A DNA stretch of 54,726 bases from an uncultured Cyclobacteriaceae bacterium (GCA_947492745.1 CANLOE010000040.1:1-54726), one strand, 5' to 3'. Positions 1 to 8,347 are shown, numbered from the stretch's first letter. Notes: generated by a model not told the origin, from the letters alone. Program-made: numbers and translations.

Positions 1-55
1 TACTTCGAAGTGTACTTTCTTTCCCATCTTGGAAATTAATCAATATATACGACAT
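1..55 (-). CDS. possible 5' end of an unidentified gene, cut by window edge
   Basis: On the minus strand an ATG at 55 opens a frame that stays open for 18 codons to the window edge (MSYILINFQDGKESTLRS). It would be read away from the IS1595 element. It is too short to identify, and its reality rests only on the open frame and its position just outside a mobile element. Confidence 0.22.
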   Translation of the reverse strand, partial: MSYILINFQDGKESTLRS

Positions 56-79
56 TAAAAATATTAATCTGTATTATTT

Positions 80-1087
80 TATGACTATCCGTTTTTATAC
101 CTATTTTTATACCATGTATTTGATACAGAAGCGATAAGCATCCTGTCGAAGAGATTTTCTTGGAAATACCTACGGTTGAACTTATAGCAAAATTCGTTGA
201 GATAGTTCTGTAGATACTCTTTGCTCACGTAATGATGCACTCCCAATAGCAGTCTCTTTGCATTACTGATAGCGGTATGTACCCAAGGTAGCACCTCCGA
301 GGTGTCCTTTCTATTGAAGCAATTGATTGAAATGTGCTCGTGGATGACCTCAGGGAGCTTCTTGAAGCTTTTGTGCCCATCGGTCACGACCCTGGCCTTT
401 GAGTCGATTATTTGTGAACTCTGTTCTATGGCCTGTCCCTTGGCCCCTTTTTCCATTACCTTCATCTTCAGGTAGCGCACTTCTTTTGGCTTGTTGTGCT
501 TTTTGGGGTCATGGTCGTCCGAATATCTGGACTCAACGGCAACCAACACTTTTATCTTATCCCCGTTCCCATAATCCTTCCCTGCGCGGCTCTTGGAGGG
601 TGCCTCGAAATAGCCTTCGTCCAGTTCTATCTCATCCTCAAGCCGGTACTTGCTGTCCCGATAGCCCATCACGGCCCTCAGTTTCTGGAGCATGTACCAT
701 ATGGGCTTATAGCGCTTGTGCCCCAACTGCCGCTGGAGTTCCTTGGCCGAGATGCTCTTCTTGGTGTTGCTCAGGTAGGCAAGGGCAGTGAACCAGTAAC
801 GGAAAGGTAGCTTTGAGCCCTCCATCACCGTACCGGAGCGCAGGGAGGTCCTGTGGCCGCAACCTTTGCATTCCCACATTTGCTTGTCCTTTTTCCACCA
901 ATGGGAAGTACAGGAGCACTTTTTACAGATGATCCCTTCCTGCTCACGCAATGAGCGGAACTTGTTCTGACAAGTGGATTCATCACGGTATTCATTGTAA
1001 TAATCTTCTAGAAGAATAAAATTGTATTATTCCTGATGCTAAAGATAGCAAAGAAAAATCAATTAGGTAATATTGCGGATAGTCATA
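80..1087 (-). mobile_element. IS1595-family insertion sequence
   Basis: A 12-bp perfect terminal inverted repeat, TATGACTATCCG, lies at 80-91 and inverted at 1076-1087. It brackets a single transposase gene in about 1.0 kb, a normal size for the family. No matching 8-bp target duplication is visible in the flanks (72-79 versus 1088-1095). This suggests an old insertion, a rearranged flank, or ends a few bases off. The element lies about 10 bp from the IS66 element that follows. Confidence 0.7.
85..951 (-). CDS. IS1595-family transposase
   Basis: The protein of about 288 aa begins with a zinc-ribbon (CKKC at residues 9-12, then CKGC) followed by the conserved block SLRSGTVMEGSKLPFRYWF typical of IS1595/ISXO2 transposases. 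The DDE-type core shows ELDEGYF (first Asp), VVTDGHKSF (second Asp) and a C-terminal HHYVSKEYLQNYLNEF block with the final acidic residue. The first codon used here is TTG at 951. In-frame sequence that looks like the family N-terminus (EDYYNEYRDESTCQNKFRS) continues upstream to about 1017, but no ATG lies in it before a stop at 1027-1029. The true start is therefore either non-AUG (for example ATT at 1017) or has been lost, and activity is uncertain. Family assignment is firm; the start is not. Confidence 0.85.
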   Translation of the reverse strand: MREQEGIICKKCSCTSHWWKKDKQMWECKGCGHRTSLRSGTVMEGSKLPFRYWFTALAYLSNTKKSISAKELQRQLGHKRYKPIWYMLQKLRAVMGYRDSKYRLEDEIELDEGYFEAPSKSRAGKDYGNGDKIKVLVAVESRYSDDHDPKKHNKPKEVRYLKMKVMEKGAKGQAIEQSSQIIDSKARVVTDGHKSFKKLPEVIHEHISINCFNRKDTSEVLPWVHTAISNAKRLLLGVHHYVSKEYLQNYLNEFCYKFNRRYFQENLFDRMLIASVSNTWYKNRYKNG

Positions 1088-1113
1088 CATTTGTAACGTA
1101 AGCATCCGAGCAA

Positions 1114-2733
1114 CTACACCTCTAGATTTTGTTGATATCCAGGCAATAGCTCCTCTAATTTTTGTATGTTATGGTCGGGCAATTTTTCCAGGGTACGGGC
1201 AAGCCATTCCCTTGGGTTGATGTTCTGCATTTTACAGCTTCCGAAGAAGGAATATAGCATAGCGGCATCCTGTGCTGCTTTGTGCGATCCACAGAAGAGG
1301 TAGTTCTTTCTGCCAACGGCCATGGGCCGGATAGAATTTTCCATCAAGTTGTTGTCCAGCTCTATCCTTCCGTCCAGGAATATGTTCTCGAACTTAGGGT
1401 ACTGGTTCAGGAAATAGGCCATTGCCTTTCCGATGGCACTTTTTGGCAGCACATTGTATTGTTCTTCTTTTATCCAGTCCCGTATTTGTTGTAACAAAGG
1501 TCGTATGCGTTCTATCCGTAAGGTCCGGGTTTTTTCAACATCGCCATCTGCTTGCCCTTTGACCTGTCGCTCTTCCCTATAGATCTCCCTGAAAATGACA
1601 AGGGCTTTTTCTGCTTTGACCTTGTCATTGTCCAGGACATCATGGAATTTCCTGCGGGCATGTACCGGACACCCGGCAAGGGTAATGTTCGAGGCTGTCC
1701 CGATTTTGTCATATATGGTATAGCCGTCACATTGCAGGTACCCACTATAGGGTGCAAGCAGTTCTTTGGGCCCATGTTGTCCACGCCCTTTACGGTAATT
1801 GAAAAGTACAGGCCGGCCAACGGGGTCGTGATAGACCCATTGGTAGCCTTGATGGGTACCCCCTTTTTTGTCAGGGTCGAGTACCTTGATCGGTGATTCG
1901 TCAGCTTGGATATACCCTGAATCAAGTATTTTTTGTTTCAATATATCGTAAAGTGGCTCAAGCAGCCTACAGCATCCCGCCATCCAGTCGCCCATGGTGC
2001 TCAGGGCGGGTTCCCACCCAAAATCACGCTTGAACATCTGGATCTGACGGTAAAAAGGGAGGTGGTCCACATATTTACTGACCAGTACATGGGCCAACAG
2101 GCAGGCTTCGGCAATACATTTTTCTATAGGGCGGCCTGGAAGTGCCGCAATTAATACACCTTGATTGCCCTTCTTTACATATTTAGGGCGGACTGTCCTT
2201 TTTTTGACCAAACCGGCAGGGGTATACTCTAAAGTTTCCGTTACTTCCTCTCCAATTTTGGTAAGGCCTGTAACATCCCCTTCCGGTTCTATGGTCACCT
2301 CCCGTACCGGAAGGTGTTACGGCAGGGCATTGCGCCCCTGGTGTTTTTTCCTGTCCCCTGTATAGGTAATGGTTTCCTGTGGGGCTTCTTCTACAACAGC
2401 CATATCACCACCTGTTGCGAACAGGGGCAGTTGGGCCACATCAATGTTATGGAGGAAACGCTCCGACCTGAAACCGTTGATGAGCTTATGGACCTGTGCC
2501 GGTTGTTCCTGCAAAGAAGCTATCGTCTTCTTTTGAGATTCATATCCTGCAAGTAATACAAATTTAGGTTTTAAATGTCGTATAAGATTCCGCGGGTCAT
2601 TTTGTTTCAATCAAGGCGAGAACCGCAGGAATAGCAGCGCTATCCCGAGGATTGTCAACGCAGAGTGAAGCAAAATGAACAGGAAGATAGGCGATAGTTG
2701 AAAGCTAAGTTTGTATAACTCCTGATAGGTCAT
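1114..2733 (-). pseudogene. tnpC: IS66 tnpC transposase, broken by MITE and nonsense codon
   Basis: The original start is ATG at 2733 (MTYQEL...). After five codons the frame is interrupted by the 159-bp repeat at 2557-2715 and resumes at 2553 as LLAGYESQKKTIASL. A second lesion is an in-frame TAA at 2314-2316, where a Glu codon (GAA) is expected between RNALP and HLPVREVTIEPEGD. The remainder (2298-1114) carries the DDE domain (GYIQADESPIKVLD, LQCDGYTIYD, ELDNNLMENSIRPMAVGRKN) and runs to a normal-looking C-terminus. The open pieces on either side of the TAA are one dead gene, not two proteins. Family assignment rests on the DDE blocks and on adjacent tnpA and tnpB. Confidence 0.85.
2557..2715. 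repeat. 159-bp MITE, copy A (inside IS66 tnpC)
   Basis: The ends TACAAATTTAG... and ...CTAAGTTTGTA form imperfect terminal inverted repeats of about 24 bp. A perfect 3-bp target duplication TAA flanks the element (2554-2556 and 2716-2718). Inside are paired arms TCATTTTGTTTCA / TGAAGCAAAATGA and a central ATAGCAGCGCTAT palindrome, so the whole unit can fold as one long hairpin. Removing 159+3 bp restores the tnpC frame exactly. It carries no gene of its own. Confidence 0.85.
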
Positions 2734-2759
2734 AATGCCCCTAAAATAATGAACAGCTG

Positions 2760-3128
2760 TTAAACGGGCATAGGTTTTTGTATTTCTTTATACCTCTTCC
2801 TGCGATGGATATTGGTAATGGACACCCCATCGATCAACAGGACCAGTTGGGAATAATCCAAAACAAGGCCAGCTGTAGTGCCATCATAGACAGGCAGCTC
2901 AAAACTGCCCTGTTCCAGGCGCTTGTAGTACAGAACGAAACCACCTGCCTGCCAATGCAGCAGTTTGGCCTTGTTGCGGGGCTTATTGATAAAAATATAA
3001 ACAGAACCATCGGTAGGGCTGCTAACCAAACCATTGCTTACCAGATTGGACAGGCCATCAAAACTTTTCCGCATATCCACTGGGTGTGCATATAGCCTGA
3101 AACGTAAAGAACTGCTCAATGAAAACAT
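2760..3128 (-). CDS. tnpB: IS66 family accessory protein TnpB (Orf2)
   Basis: The protein of 122 aa starts at ATG 3128 (MFSLSSSLRFRLYAHPVDMR). The pattern PVDMRKSFDGLSNLV, then VYIFINKPRNKAKLLHW and GFVLYYKRLEQG, is the IS66 TnpB (PF05717-type) signature, and the length is typical. The frame is open upstream of this ATG, but that extension overlaps tnpA and is not family sequence. It starts 2 nt after the tnpA stop, so the two are probably translationally coupled. TnpB is needed for IS66 transposition, but its exact biochemistry is not settled. Confidence 0.88.
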   Translation of the reverse strand: MFSLSSSLRFRLYAHPVDMRKSFDGLSNLVSNGLVSSPTDGSVYIFINKPRNKAKLLHWQAGGFVLYYKRLEQGSFELPVYDGTTAGLVLDYSQLVLLIDGVSITNIHRRKRYKEIQKPMPV

Positions 3129-3130
3129 GC

Positions 3131-3433
3131 TTATACCGGGGTTTGGATCTCCAACCCATTGGGCATACGGATCATTATAGCACTTGGCATGGGAACTCCA
3201 GGGGCTGTTACTTCCAAGGGGATAAAAGAAGGAGCGCCCTGCGGGCCTGCAGAAGGTTCTTTTGAGAACTTCTTGACCCAATAATGTAATTTGCCCTCTG
3301 TCAGGCCATGGGCTTGGGCAAAGGATCTTTGGCTCTGGCCCGAACCATGGTAGGCCGATACCAGCTTGCGCATCTGTTGGGATAAAGTGGGTTGGGGCAT
3401 ATCTTTTTTTAACCCAAAAATAGAAGCCAACAT
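3131..3433 (-). CDS. tnpA: IS66 family accessory protein TnpA (Orf1)
   Basis: This 100-aa basic protein has a helix-turn-helix-like pattern (QRSFAQAHGLTEGKLHYWVKK), as in IS66 TnpA, and a less conserved C-terminal half. Translation could begin at 3433 (MLASIF) or at the internal Met at 3400 (MPQPTLSQQM), which matches the usual family start better. It lies immediately upstream of tnpB. Identification comes from position and the HTH block. Confidence 0.75.
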   Translation of the reverse strand: MLASIFGLKKDMPQPTLSQQMRKLVSAYHGSGQSQRSFAQAHGLTEGKLHYWVKKFSKEPSAGPQGAPSFIPLEVTAPGVPMPSAIMIRMPNGLEIQTPV

Positions 3434-3436
3434 AAA

Positions 3437-3832
3437 TCAAATCAACATGTACTTAGACGGACGTATACTTTGTTCTGGATCTTGTAGTCGAACGTTCTCT
3501 ATGACATCATTCCAGTCTTTTAAGATTAGACCATCTACAATTTGATTATCATGGTTCAAGAAACTAATATTTAATGTTCTTACTTTCTTTACTCTAATCT
3601 CTGATTCCGTAGCTGGTTTAGGCACTTTGGAGAGTCTAATAGTTCGATATGGATCTCTATCGATTCCAAGTGATTCATGATAAACACCTGCATTAGATGT
3701 CTTCGAACCACTTTGTGATTCTAAGCGAGATATGCTTCTACTGCTGATTTTGAAGCCATCTATGTTCAGGATAGGAAGGCTATTGATCATTTTGGGTTTA
3801 AGTTCGGGAACATTGAGGGCAATTCTCAACAA
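3437..3832 (-). pseudogene. unidentified reading frame truncated by IS66
   Basis: An open minus-strand frame runs from about 3832 into the IS66 end at 3468; codons after 3468 come from the inverted repeat. The first ~35 residues (LKPKMINSLPILNIDGF) are translated interspersed-repeat sequence that recurs near 49080-49140, so they are probably not ancestral coding. The middle (VRTLNISFLNHDNQIVDG) looks protein-like but matches no family I recognise. The best reading is a gene fragment cut by IS66; it may also be a chance frame. Confidence 0.25.
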
Positions 3833-3910
3833 ATGCGGCCGGAAAACTCATCTGCCTTATCATAGACCTAAAAAACAGCTCCTTCTTGGAGAAAGTGATC
3901 TGTATCGTTG

Positions 3911-4058
3911 AACCTGGATTATGTATTAGGGTTTAGTTATGAGGGTTTAGTTATGAGGGTTTAAAAAGCCATAAATCAGGGTGTTTTATTGGGTTCAATT
4001 TACTGGTTTTCAGGTATTTAATACCTAAATAGAAGTACTAATGCATGATCCGGGCTGA
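3911..4058. repeat. palindromic repeat family 2, copy R1
   Basis: The unit begins AACCTGGATTATGTATTAG and ends ACTAATGCATGATCCGGGCT, a diverged form of the family ends AACCCGGATCATGCATTGG and its complement. It includes a tandem doubling of GGGTTTAGTTATGA near 3930-3957. The site that carries a MITE in copies R2-R4 is unoccupied here. Confidence 0.6.
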
Positions 4059-4506
4059 ACAGCACGATAGAGGCAAGAAACAAGAACTTAGAGATAAAAC
4101 CCACAATGACGAATAGACCGAAAAAGTAGGAGTAACCTAGGTGTGTTGCTCAACCTGATCAATAAACAAACCTTCAGTAACAAAGGGAGCTCCTCGTTCC
4201 CGGTATCCTACCCCAAACTATGCCTTAAATGCCTAAAGGATTTTTTTGTTGAGGGTTTTTGAATAAACATTGATGGCCACCTAAAAAACGAGCAGTATCC
4301 TTACATAGGTATCGAATGACATAGAAATCGATTTTTCAAAATGAAACAATCACCTACCTTTTATTTACTTAATCACGCAATATTGGCTAATACAAGTAAG
4401 ACGTCAAATTACGTAAGCTGAATCTTAATGTATTGATAGCGATAAACCATTTTTTTGTCCGAAAAGATAAAAATTTGAAATTATTGCAACAGCTTATTTT
4501 TAAAGA
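4059..4506. other. gene-poor stretch, nothing recognised
   Basis: No convincing reading frame, RNA gene or family repeat is visible between the family-2 repeat and the palindrome at 4507. A frame on the minus strand at 4387-4620 overlaps the palindrome and looks like chance. Confidence 0.4.
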
Positions 4507-4624
4507 ATGAAGTGATTTAGACTTTTTGTTTTGAAGCAAAAATAAAGGATTTTTTGCCCCGGTGAAGCCTTTTTTGAGTGGCGTAGCCAAGGTTACGTCA
4601 GGAGAAAAAGTCTGAATCACTTCA
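4507..4624. repeat. 118-bp palindromic repeat
   Basis: The arms GAAGTGATTTAGACTTTTTG at 4507-4526 and AAAAAGTCTGAATCACTTC near 4606-4624 are inverted copies. A partial echo of the arm, AAGTCTAAATCACTTCAATA, occurs after cobN near 47565-47584, so this is a dispersed palindromic element rather than a simple terminator. Confidence 0.5.
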
Positions 4625-4627
4625 ATA

Positions 4628-4851
4628 AGAGACTGTTTTAAAATGTATCTTTTTCTTTCTTATGTACTTCTTTTGGTGCCTGATTTCGTTGAAATTTCCG
4701 CTAGCTAGCACGACAGGCTATCTTTGTCAATGGCTCGCGCGGCAGACCGGCCCCTTTACTAATAATGCCCCGAGGGCATTATTTTAACGCTCGGTCCTAT
4801 CCAAAATAAGGGATAACAAATTCTAAAATAATAGCTGCTAAAACAGTCTCT
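4628..4851. mobile_element. MITE of a third family, 224 bp
   Basis: A 13-bp perfect terminal inverted repeat AGAGACTGTTTTA lies at 4628-4640 and inverted at 4839-4851, with no coding frame inside. No clear target duplication is visible. It also contains the palindrome AATGCCCCGAGGGCATT. The right end is 34 bp before the histidine kinase start codon, so the element forms most of that gene's upstream region. Confidence 0.65.
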
Positions 4852-4885
4852 AACACTTATTTTTTCAACTCATCTACCTCATATC

Positions 4886-6442
4886 ATGGCGGACATTGAT
4901 CGGACTCGAATGTACGAACTACTCGATACTATACAGGAAATGGCAAACTTTGGTATATGGGAAGTGGACCTGTCCACTAACCGAACTCTCTGGTCGAAAG
5001 AAGTATACCGAATCCATGAACTCCCACTGGGTACAGAGGTAGACGTTAGCAAGGGGCTGGACTTCTACCACCCCGATTATAAAGATATCATTTCCCAAGC
5101 CGTTGAAGCGGCTGTTTCTCAAGGGAAAAGTTTTGATCTCGAACTCAAACTGATTACGTTCGAGGGAAAGGAAAGATGGGTGCGGTCTGTTGGAAAACCT
5201 ACCCTGAAAAACGGTATTGTTGTTGCGCTGAGTGGATTTTTTCAAGATATCCACTTAAGAAAGGAAGCCGATCTGGAGAATCAAAGAGCACGAAAAGCGT
5301 ACGATTTTGCCCTGAATGCAGGGAATATAGGGACTTGGCAATGGAACCTCCATGATGGCTCGTTGATATGGAATGAATCCATGCACCGGATATTCGATTG
5401 GCCTGCGGATGTTTTCAAAGGGAAGTTCGAGGATTTTGCCGATCGCTTGCATCCTGACGATATACCACTCGCCGCAAAAGCCCTGAAAACAGCGCTAGAG
5501 GGTGGAGATAAATATAATATAGAGTACCGAATAATTACAAGAGATGGAAAAATCAGGTATATAGCTGCCAAGGCAGATGTGGAACATGATAAGCAGGACA
5601 AGGCCATTCATATCACGGGGGTCTGTATGGATATCACTACTGCCAAAGAAAATTATTTCAGTATAAAGAAAGCCGAGGAAGAGATCAAGGCACTTAATGA
5701 TAGCTTGGAAAGAAAGGTAGAAGAGCGCACTGCCAAGTTACAAGCAGTCAATAAAGAACTGGAAGCTTTTTGCTATTCTGTATCCCATGATCTACGTAGC
5801 CCTTTGCGGGGCATATCGGGCTATACTCAAGCCCTTAAGGAAGATTATTACGATTTGCTGGATGAACAAGGAAAATATTATATCCGTAGGACCCTAAAAG
5901 GAACCTTAAGAATGAGCCAGCTCATCGAGGACCTACTCAACCTATCCCGTATTTCCAGAAAAGAAATCAACAAAAAAGCAACGGACCTATCGCAGATGGT
6001 CAAGGTCGTCGCCGAAGAAATCGGTGAAAGGTATACCGGTGAAGGTGCGAAATCCACATTCGACTTTCATGTAACCTCAGGGCTTTTGGCCGATTGCGAC
6101 AAGCAACTGATGATGATACTTTTTGAGAACCTGGTCGATAATGCCTATAAGTTCAGTGCCAATAGCCCACAGCCCAGGATTGAGTTTGGGACTTTTTTGA
6201 AAGGAGATGTTCAAGTATATTTCCTGAAAGACAATGGAGTAGGCTTCGACATGGCGTTTGCGGAAAAACTTTTCGGAGCCTTCCAGCGTCTGCACAGCAC
6301 TAAGGAATTTAAGGGCACGGGCATCGGGCTGGCTACGGTAAAACGGATAGTCAGCCTACATGGGGGTAATATCTGGGCCGAAAGCCAACCGGGAGAAGGA
6401 ACAACTTTTTTTTTCACACTAGAGACAAGCAATTTACCATGA
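4886..6442 (+). CDS. PAS-domain sensor histidine kinase, soluble
   Basis: This 518-aa protein has no membrane segments. Two PAS_3-like domains occupy about residues 15-130 and 140-255 (LTFEG-type and RDGKIRYI hairpins). A charged coiled coil (260-290) leads into HisKA with the phospho-acceptor in FCYSVSHDLRSPLRG (His301). The ATPase domain shows the N box NLVDNAYKFS, the G1 box DNGVGFD (449-455) and the G2 box GTGIGLA (477-483). The C-terminal half resembles phytochrome-type kinases that lack a fused receiver, and no response regulator gene is adjacent. ATG 4886 is the first Met before the PAS domain. The signal sensed cannot be read from the sequence, and the upstream region is mostly a MITE. 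Confidence 0.9.
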   Translation: MADIDRTRMYELLDTIQEMANFGIWEVDLSTNRTLWSKEVYRIHELPLGTEVDVSKGLDFYHPDYKDIISQAVEAAVSQGKSFDLELKLITFEGKERWVRSVGKPTLKNGIVVALSGFFQDIHLRKEADLENQRARKAYDFALNAGNIGTWQWNLHDGSLIWNESMHRIFDWPADVFKGKFEDFADRLHPDDIPLAAKALKTALEGGDKYNIEYRIITRDGKIRYIAAKADVEHDKQDKAIHITGVCMDITTAKENYFSIKKAEEEIKALNDSLERKVEERTAKLQAVNKELEAFCYSVSHDLRSPLRGISGYTQALKEDYYDLLDEQGKYYIRRTLKGTLRMSQLIEDLLNLSRISRKEINKKATDLSQMVKVVAEEIGERYTGEGAKSTFDFHVTSGLLADCDKQLMMILFENLVDNAYKFSANSPQPRIEFGTFLKGDVQVYFLKDNGVGFDMAFAEKLFGAFQRLHSTKEFKGTGIGLATVKRIVSLHGGNIWAESQPGEGTTFFFTLETSNLP

Positions 6443-6677
6443 AAGAAGGGAAAGTTTACTTGTTGAAGCCAATGAGACTGAGCACTCAGAATAAGTGATA
6501 ACAAAATCCAACCCGGATCATGCATTGGGACTTCGTAACGAGGGTTTAACCCAAAATGATCAATAGAGAATCTATTCCGCGCATAAATAGCTTCATACCG
6601 GAAGCTTTGCCCACCGGTCTTCATTCACCATAGCGGTGCTGCCGAACGAATCCAAATGGCCGGTATTTTGCTATTTA

Positions 6678-7058
6678 TACAAATTTGCTTTTTAAATGTC
6701 GTGTAATACAAATTTGTGTTTTAAATGTCGTATAAGATTGCGCGGGTCATTTTGTTTCAATCAAGGCGAGAACCGCAGGAATAGCAGCGCTATCCCGAGG
6801 ATTGTCAACGCAGAGTGAAGCAAAATGAACAGGAAGATATGCGATATTTTAAAGCTAAGTTTGTATTAAATGTCGTGTAAGATTTCGCAGATCATTTTGG
6901 GCTAAACAAGGCGAAAACCACAGGGATAGCAGCGCTATCGTGAGGATTTTCAACGCAGGGTAGCGCAAAACCGAAGGTTCATGAACACCACTGGAATCAA
7001 ACACAATAGTGAACTAAATGAACAGGAAGATAGGCGACATTTGAAATGTAAGTTTGTA
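6678..7058. repeat. 159-bp MITE family, diverged outer copy split by a second copy
   Basis: The outer copy starts TACAAATTTGC at 6678, is interrupted at 6706, resumes at 6866/6881 and ends GTAAGTTTGTA at 7058. TTA duplications flank it (6675-6677 and 7059-7061). Relative to complete copies its right half carries about 50 bp of extra sequence near 6960-7015. Confidence 0.7.
6707..6865. repeat. 159-bp MITE, copy B (nested)
   Basis: A full-length 159-bp copy with ends TACAAATTTGTG... and ...CTAAGTTTGTA, inserted inside an older copy of the same family. It is bordered by perfect 15-bp direct repeats TTAAATGTCGTGTAA (6692-6706 and 6866-6880), much longer than the 3-bp duplication seen at other copies. 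Confidence 0.8.
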
Positions 7059-7382
7059 TTATACGCTCATCACGATTTCTATCGATCAATTTGGGTTTAA
7101 ATGGCAATACATCAGGGAATTTTATTGGATTTGGCAGGGCACCGCTATGGTAAGTTCAAAAAACGTAGTGCAACGACCGGTTTGCAGGTATTTAGATCCG
7201 CAGTAGGTTTTCCGATACATGATCCGGGTTCAATCATAGCGAACAAGACCGAACTGAACAGAACGCACTGATTTATTGCCTGTTAAGACCTCATGACGAT
7301 ACCCAGTCTATAATCTGAGTTAAGGGCCATGTTGCGCCGGCCAAAGTCCGCTTCATATTTTTAGCGGTAGGTGTCCATAATA

Positions 7383-7403
7383 GTGCCTGAACGGCACCTA
7401 TTT
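7383..7403 (+). terminator. possible terminator-like hairpin
   Basis: GTGCC-TGAAC-GGCAC is followed by CTATTTTTG. It is compact, with a short T run, but the stem is only 5 bp (extendable by an outer AGGTGTC/GGCACCT pairing). It lies about 85 bp before the porin-like gene, so it could equally be a leader structure. Confidence 0.25.
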
Positions 7404-7486
7404 TTGATGGGTTTACCACTATTTTTACGTTTACTTCTAGCATATCAACCTTTAACCAATCACCCAACAAACCTAACCAATTCGTT

Positions 7487-8347
7487 ATGATTTTTAGTAA
7501 AAGCGTCCCTGCTCTGTTGATTATGGCATGTAGTATCTGTACCTCATTGTCTTATGGCCAAATCAAAGATATCAAAATAGATGAGCAGACCACTGTCGAA
7601 AAACTATATGCGGGACTCTATGCCCGACTGCTCTCCTCTTCGGATAGTCTGGGGTTTAAAAATAGGATATCTTTCCGTGCAGCAGCGAGAGCAGTGCATC
7701 GGTTCAACCCTATCTTCAGTGTTATGACCCAGGCAGCACTACAGACAGAGAATGAAACGGACGATGTAGCGATCATCAATTATGCCCTTAGGGCAAAGCT
7801 TTCAGAAAAGATAAGATTCAGGGCCGGATCTTTTGCCACTCCGTTTCTACGGCCAAGCCCGATTGTTTGGCAGGGTCACTCGGAAACCTATACCCAATCG
7901 AGGTTCATTCCCGGAAAACTGGGGGCCATGATAGACTATGCTGCAAATGATGAGCGAAGCGTCCACTTAGGATATTTCCACCAAAATGATAGCTGGGCTG
8001 GACATGCTTCTTTTGATTTTGGCCGGTTGGGAATGGCAGGCTGGATACAAATCGATGGAGAATATCTAGGCCTTATGAGCTATAAGAACGAGAAAATGCA
8101 AGCAATAGTCAACTATGGTAGTATCGCCAAGGAATGGACCGGTTCTGTATTCTATGCCATTTCGGACCGCTATACCCTGTACACGGATGCCAATTTTCTT
8201 CAGAAAACGGAATCCTCAGAGGTTTTTCGCTTGGGAGGGCGGAATTATTTTCGAAATGATGAGTTTCACCTCGGGGGTTTCTTTGCATTGCAGTATGATT
8301 TTGCGGAGGAACTGATCTCGGTGGAACTGCTCATCCATTTGAATTGA
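7487..8347 (+). CDS. secreted outer-membrane barrel-like protein, function unknown
   Basis: This 286-aa protein has an N-terminal signal peptide (about residues 1-24, ending near SLSYGQ). The rest alternates polar and aromatic/hydrophobic residues and has repeated short strands (MQAIVNYGSIAKEWTGSVFY, YTLYTDANFL), with a barrel-like C-terminal segment ending near LLIHLN. This pattern fits a small outer-membrane beta-barrel (porin-like), possibly 12-14 strands. I do not recognise a named family. ATG 7487 gives the signal peptide directly. It is monocistronic, flanked on both sides by repeats. No binding or catalytic motif is visible. Confidence 0.6.
   Translation: MIFSKSVPALLIMACSICTSLSYGQIKDIKIDEQTTVEKLYAGLYARLLSSSDSLGFKNRISFRAAARAVHRFNPIFSVMTQAALQTENETDDVAIINYALRAKLSEKIRFRAGSFATPFLRPSPIVWQGHSETYTQSRFIPGKLGAMIDYAANDERSVHLGYFHQNDSWAGHASFDFGRLGMAGWIQIDGEYLGLMSYKNEKMQAIVNYGSIAKEWTGSVFYAISDRYTLYTDANFLQKTESSEVFRLGGRNYFRNDEFHLGGFFALQYDFAEELISVELLIHLN

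Larger units (their letters stand above)
1098..3468 (-). mobile_element. IS66-family insertion sequence, inactivated
   Basis: It contains the three IS66 genes in canonical order on the minus strand: tnpA (3433-3131), tnpB (3128-2760), tnpC (from 2733). Imperfect terminal inverted repeats begin GTAAGCATCCGAG at 1098 and, inverted, GTATACGTCCG ending at 3468. The flanking octamers TTTGTAAC (1090-1097) and TTTGTTCT (3469-3476) share only the first five bases, so the target duplication is decayed or absent. A 159-bp MITE and a nonsense codon break tnpC, so transposition in cis is not expected. Confidence 0.8.
6510..7231. repeat. palindromic repeat family 2, copy R2, filled by nested MITEs
   Basis: The left end AACCCGGATCATGCATTGGG starts at 6510 and the right end CATGATCCGGGTT closes near 7230. 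Between them, after TTGCTATTTA (6668-6677), sits a 159-bp-family element that itself contains another. The two outer halves differ in subfamily, so R2 may be a recombinant of two copies. Confidence 0.6.

Noticed and set aside
2317-2610. Separate 97-aa protein next to the IS66 transposase
   Set aside because: Its first residues are translated MITE sequence and the rest is the N-terminal part of tnpC before a nonsense codon.
4387-4620. 77-aa minus-strand reading frame
   Set aside because: It overlaps a palindromic repeat, has low-complexity composition and no recognisable family features.
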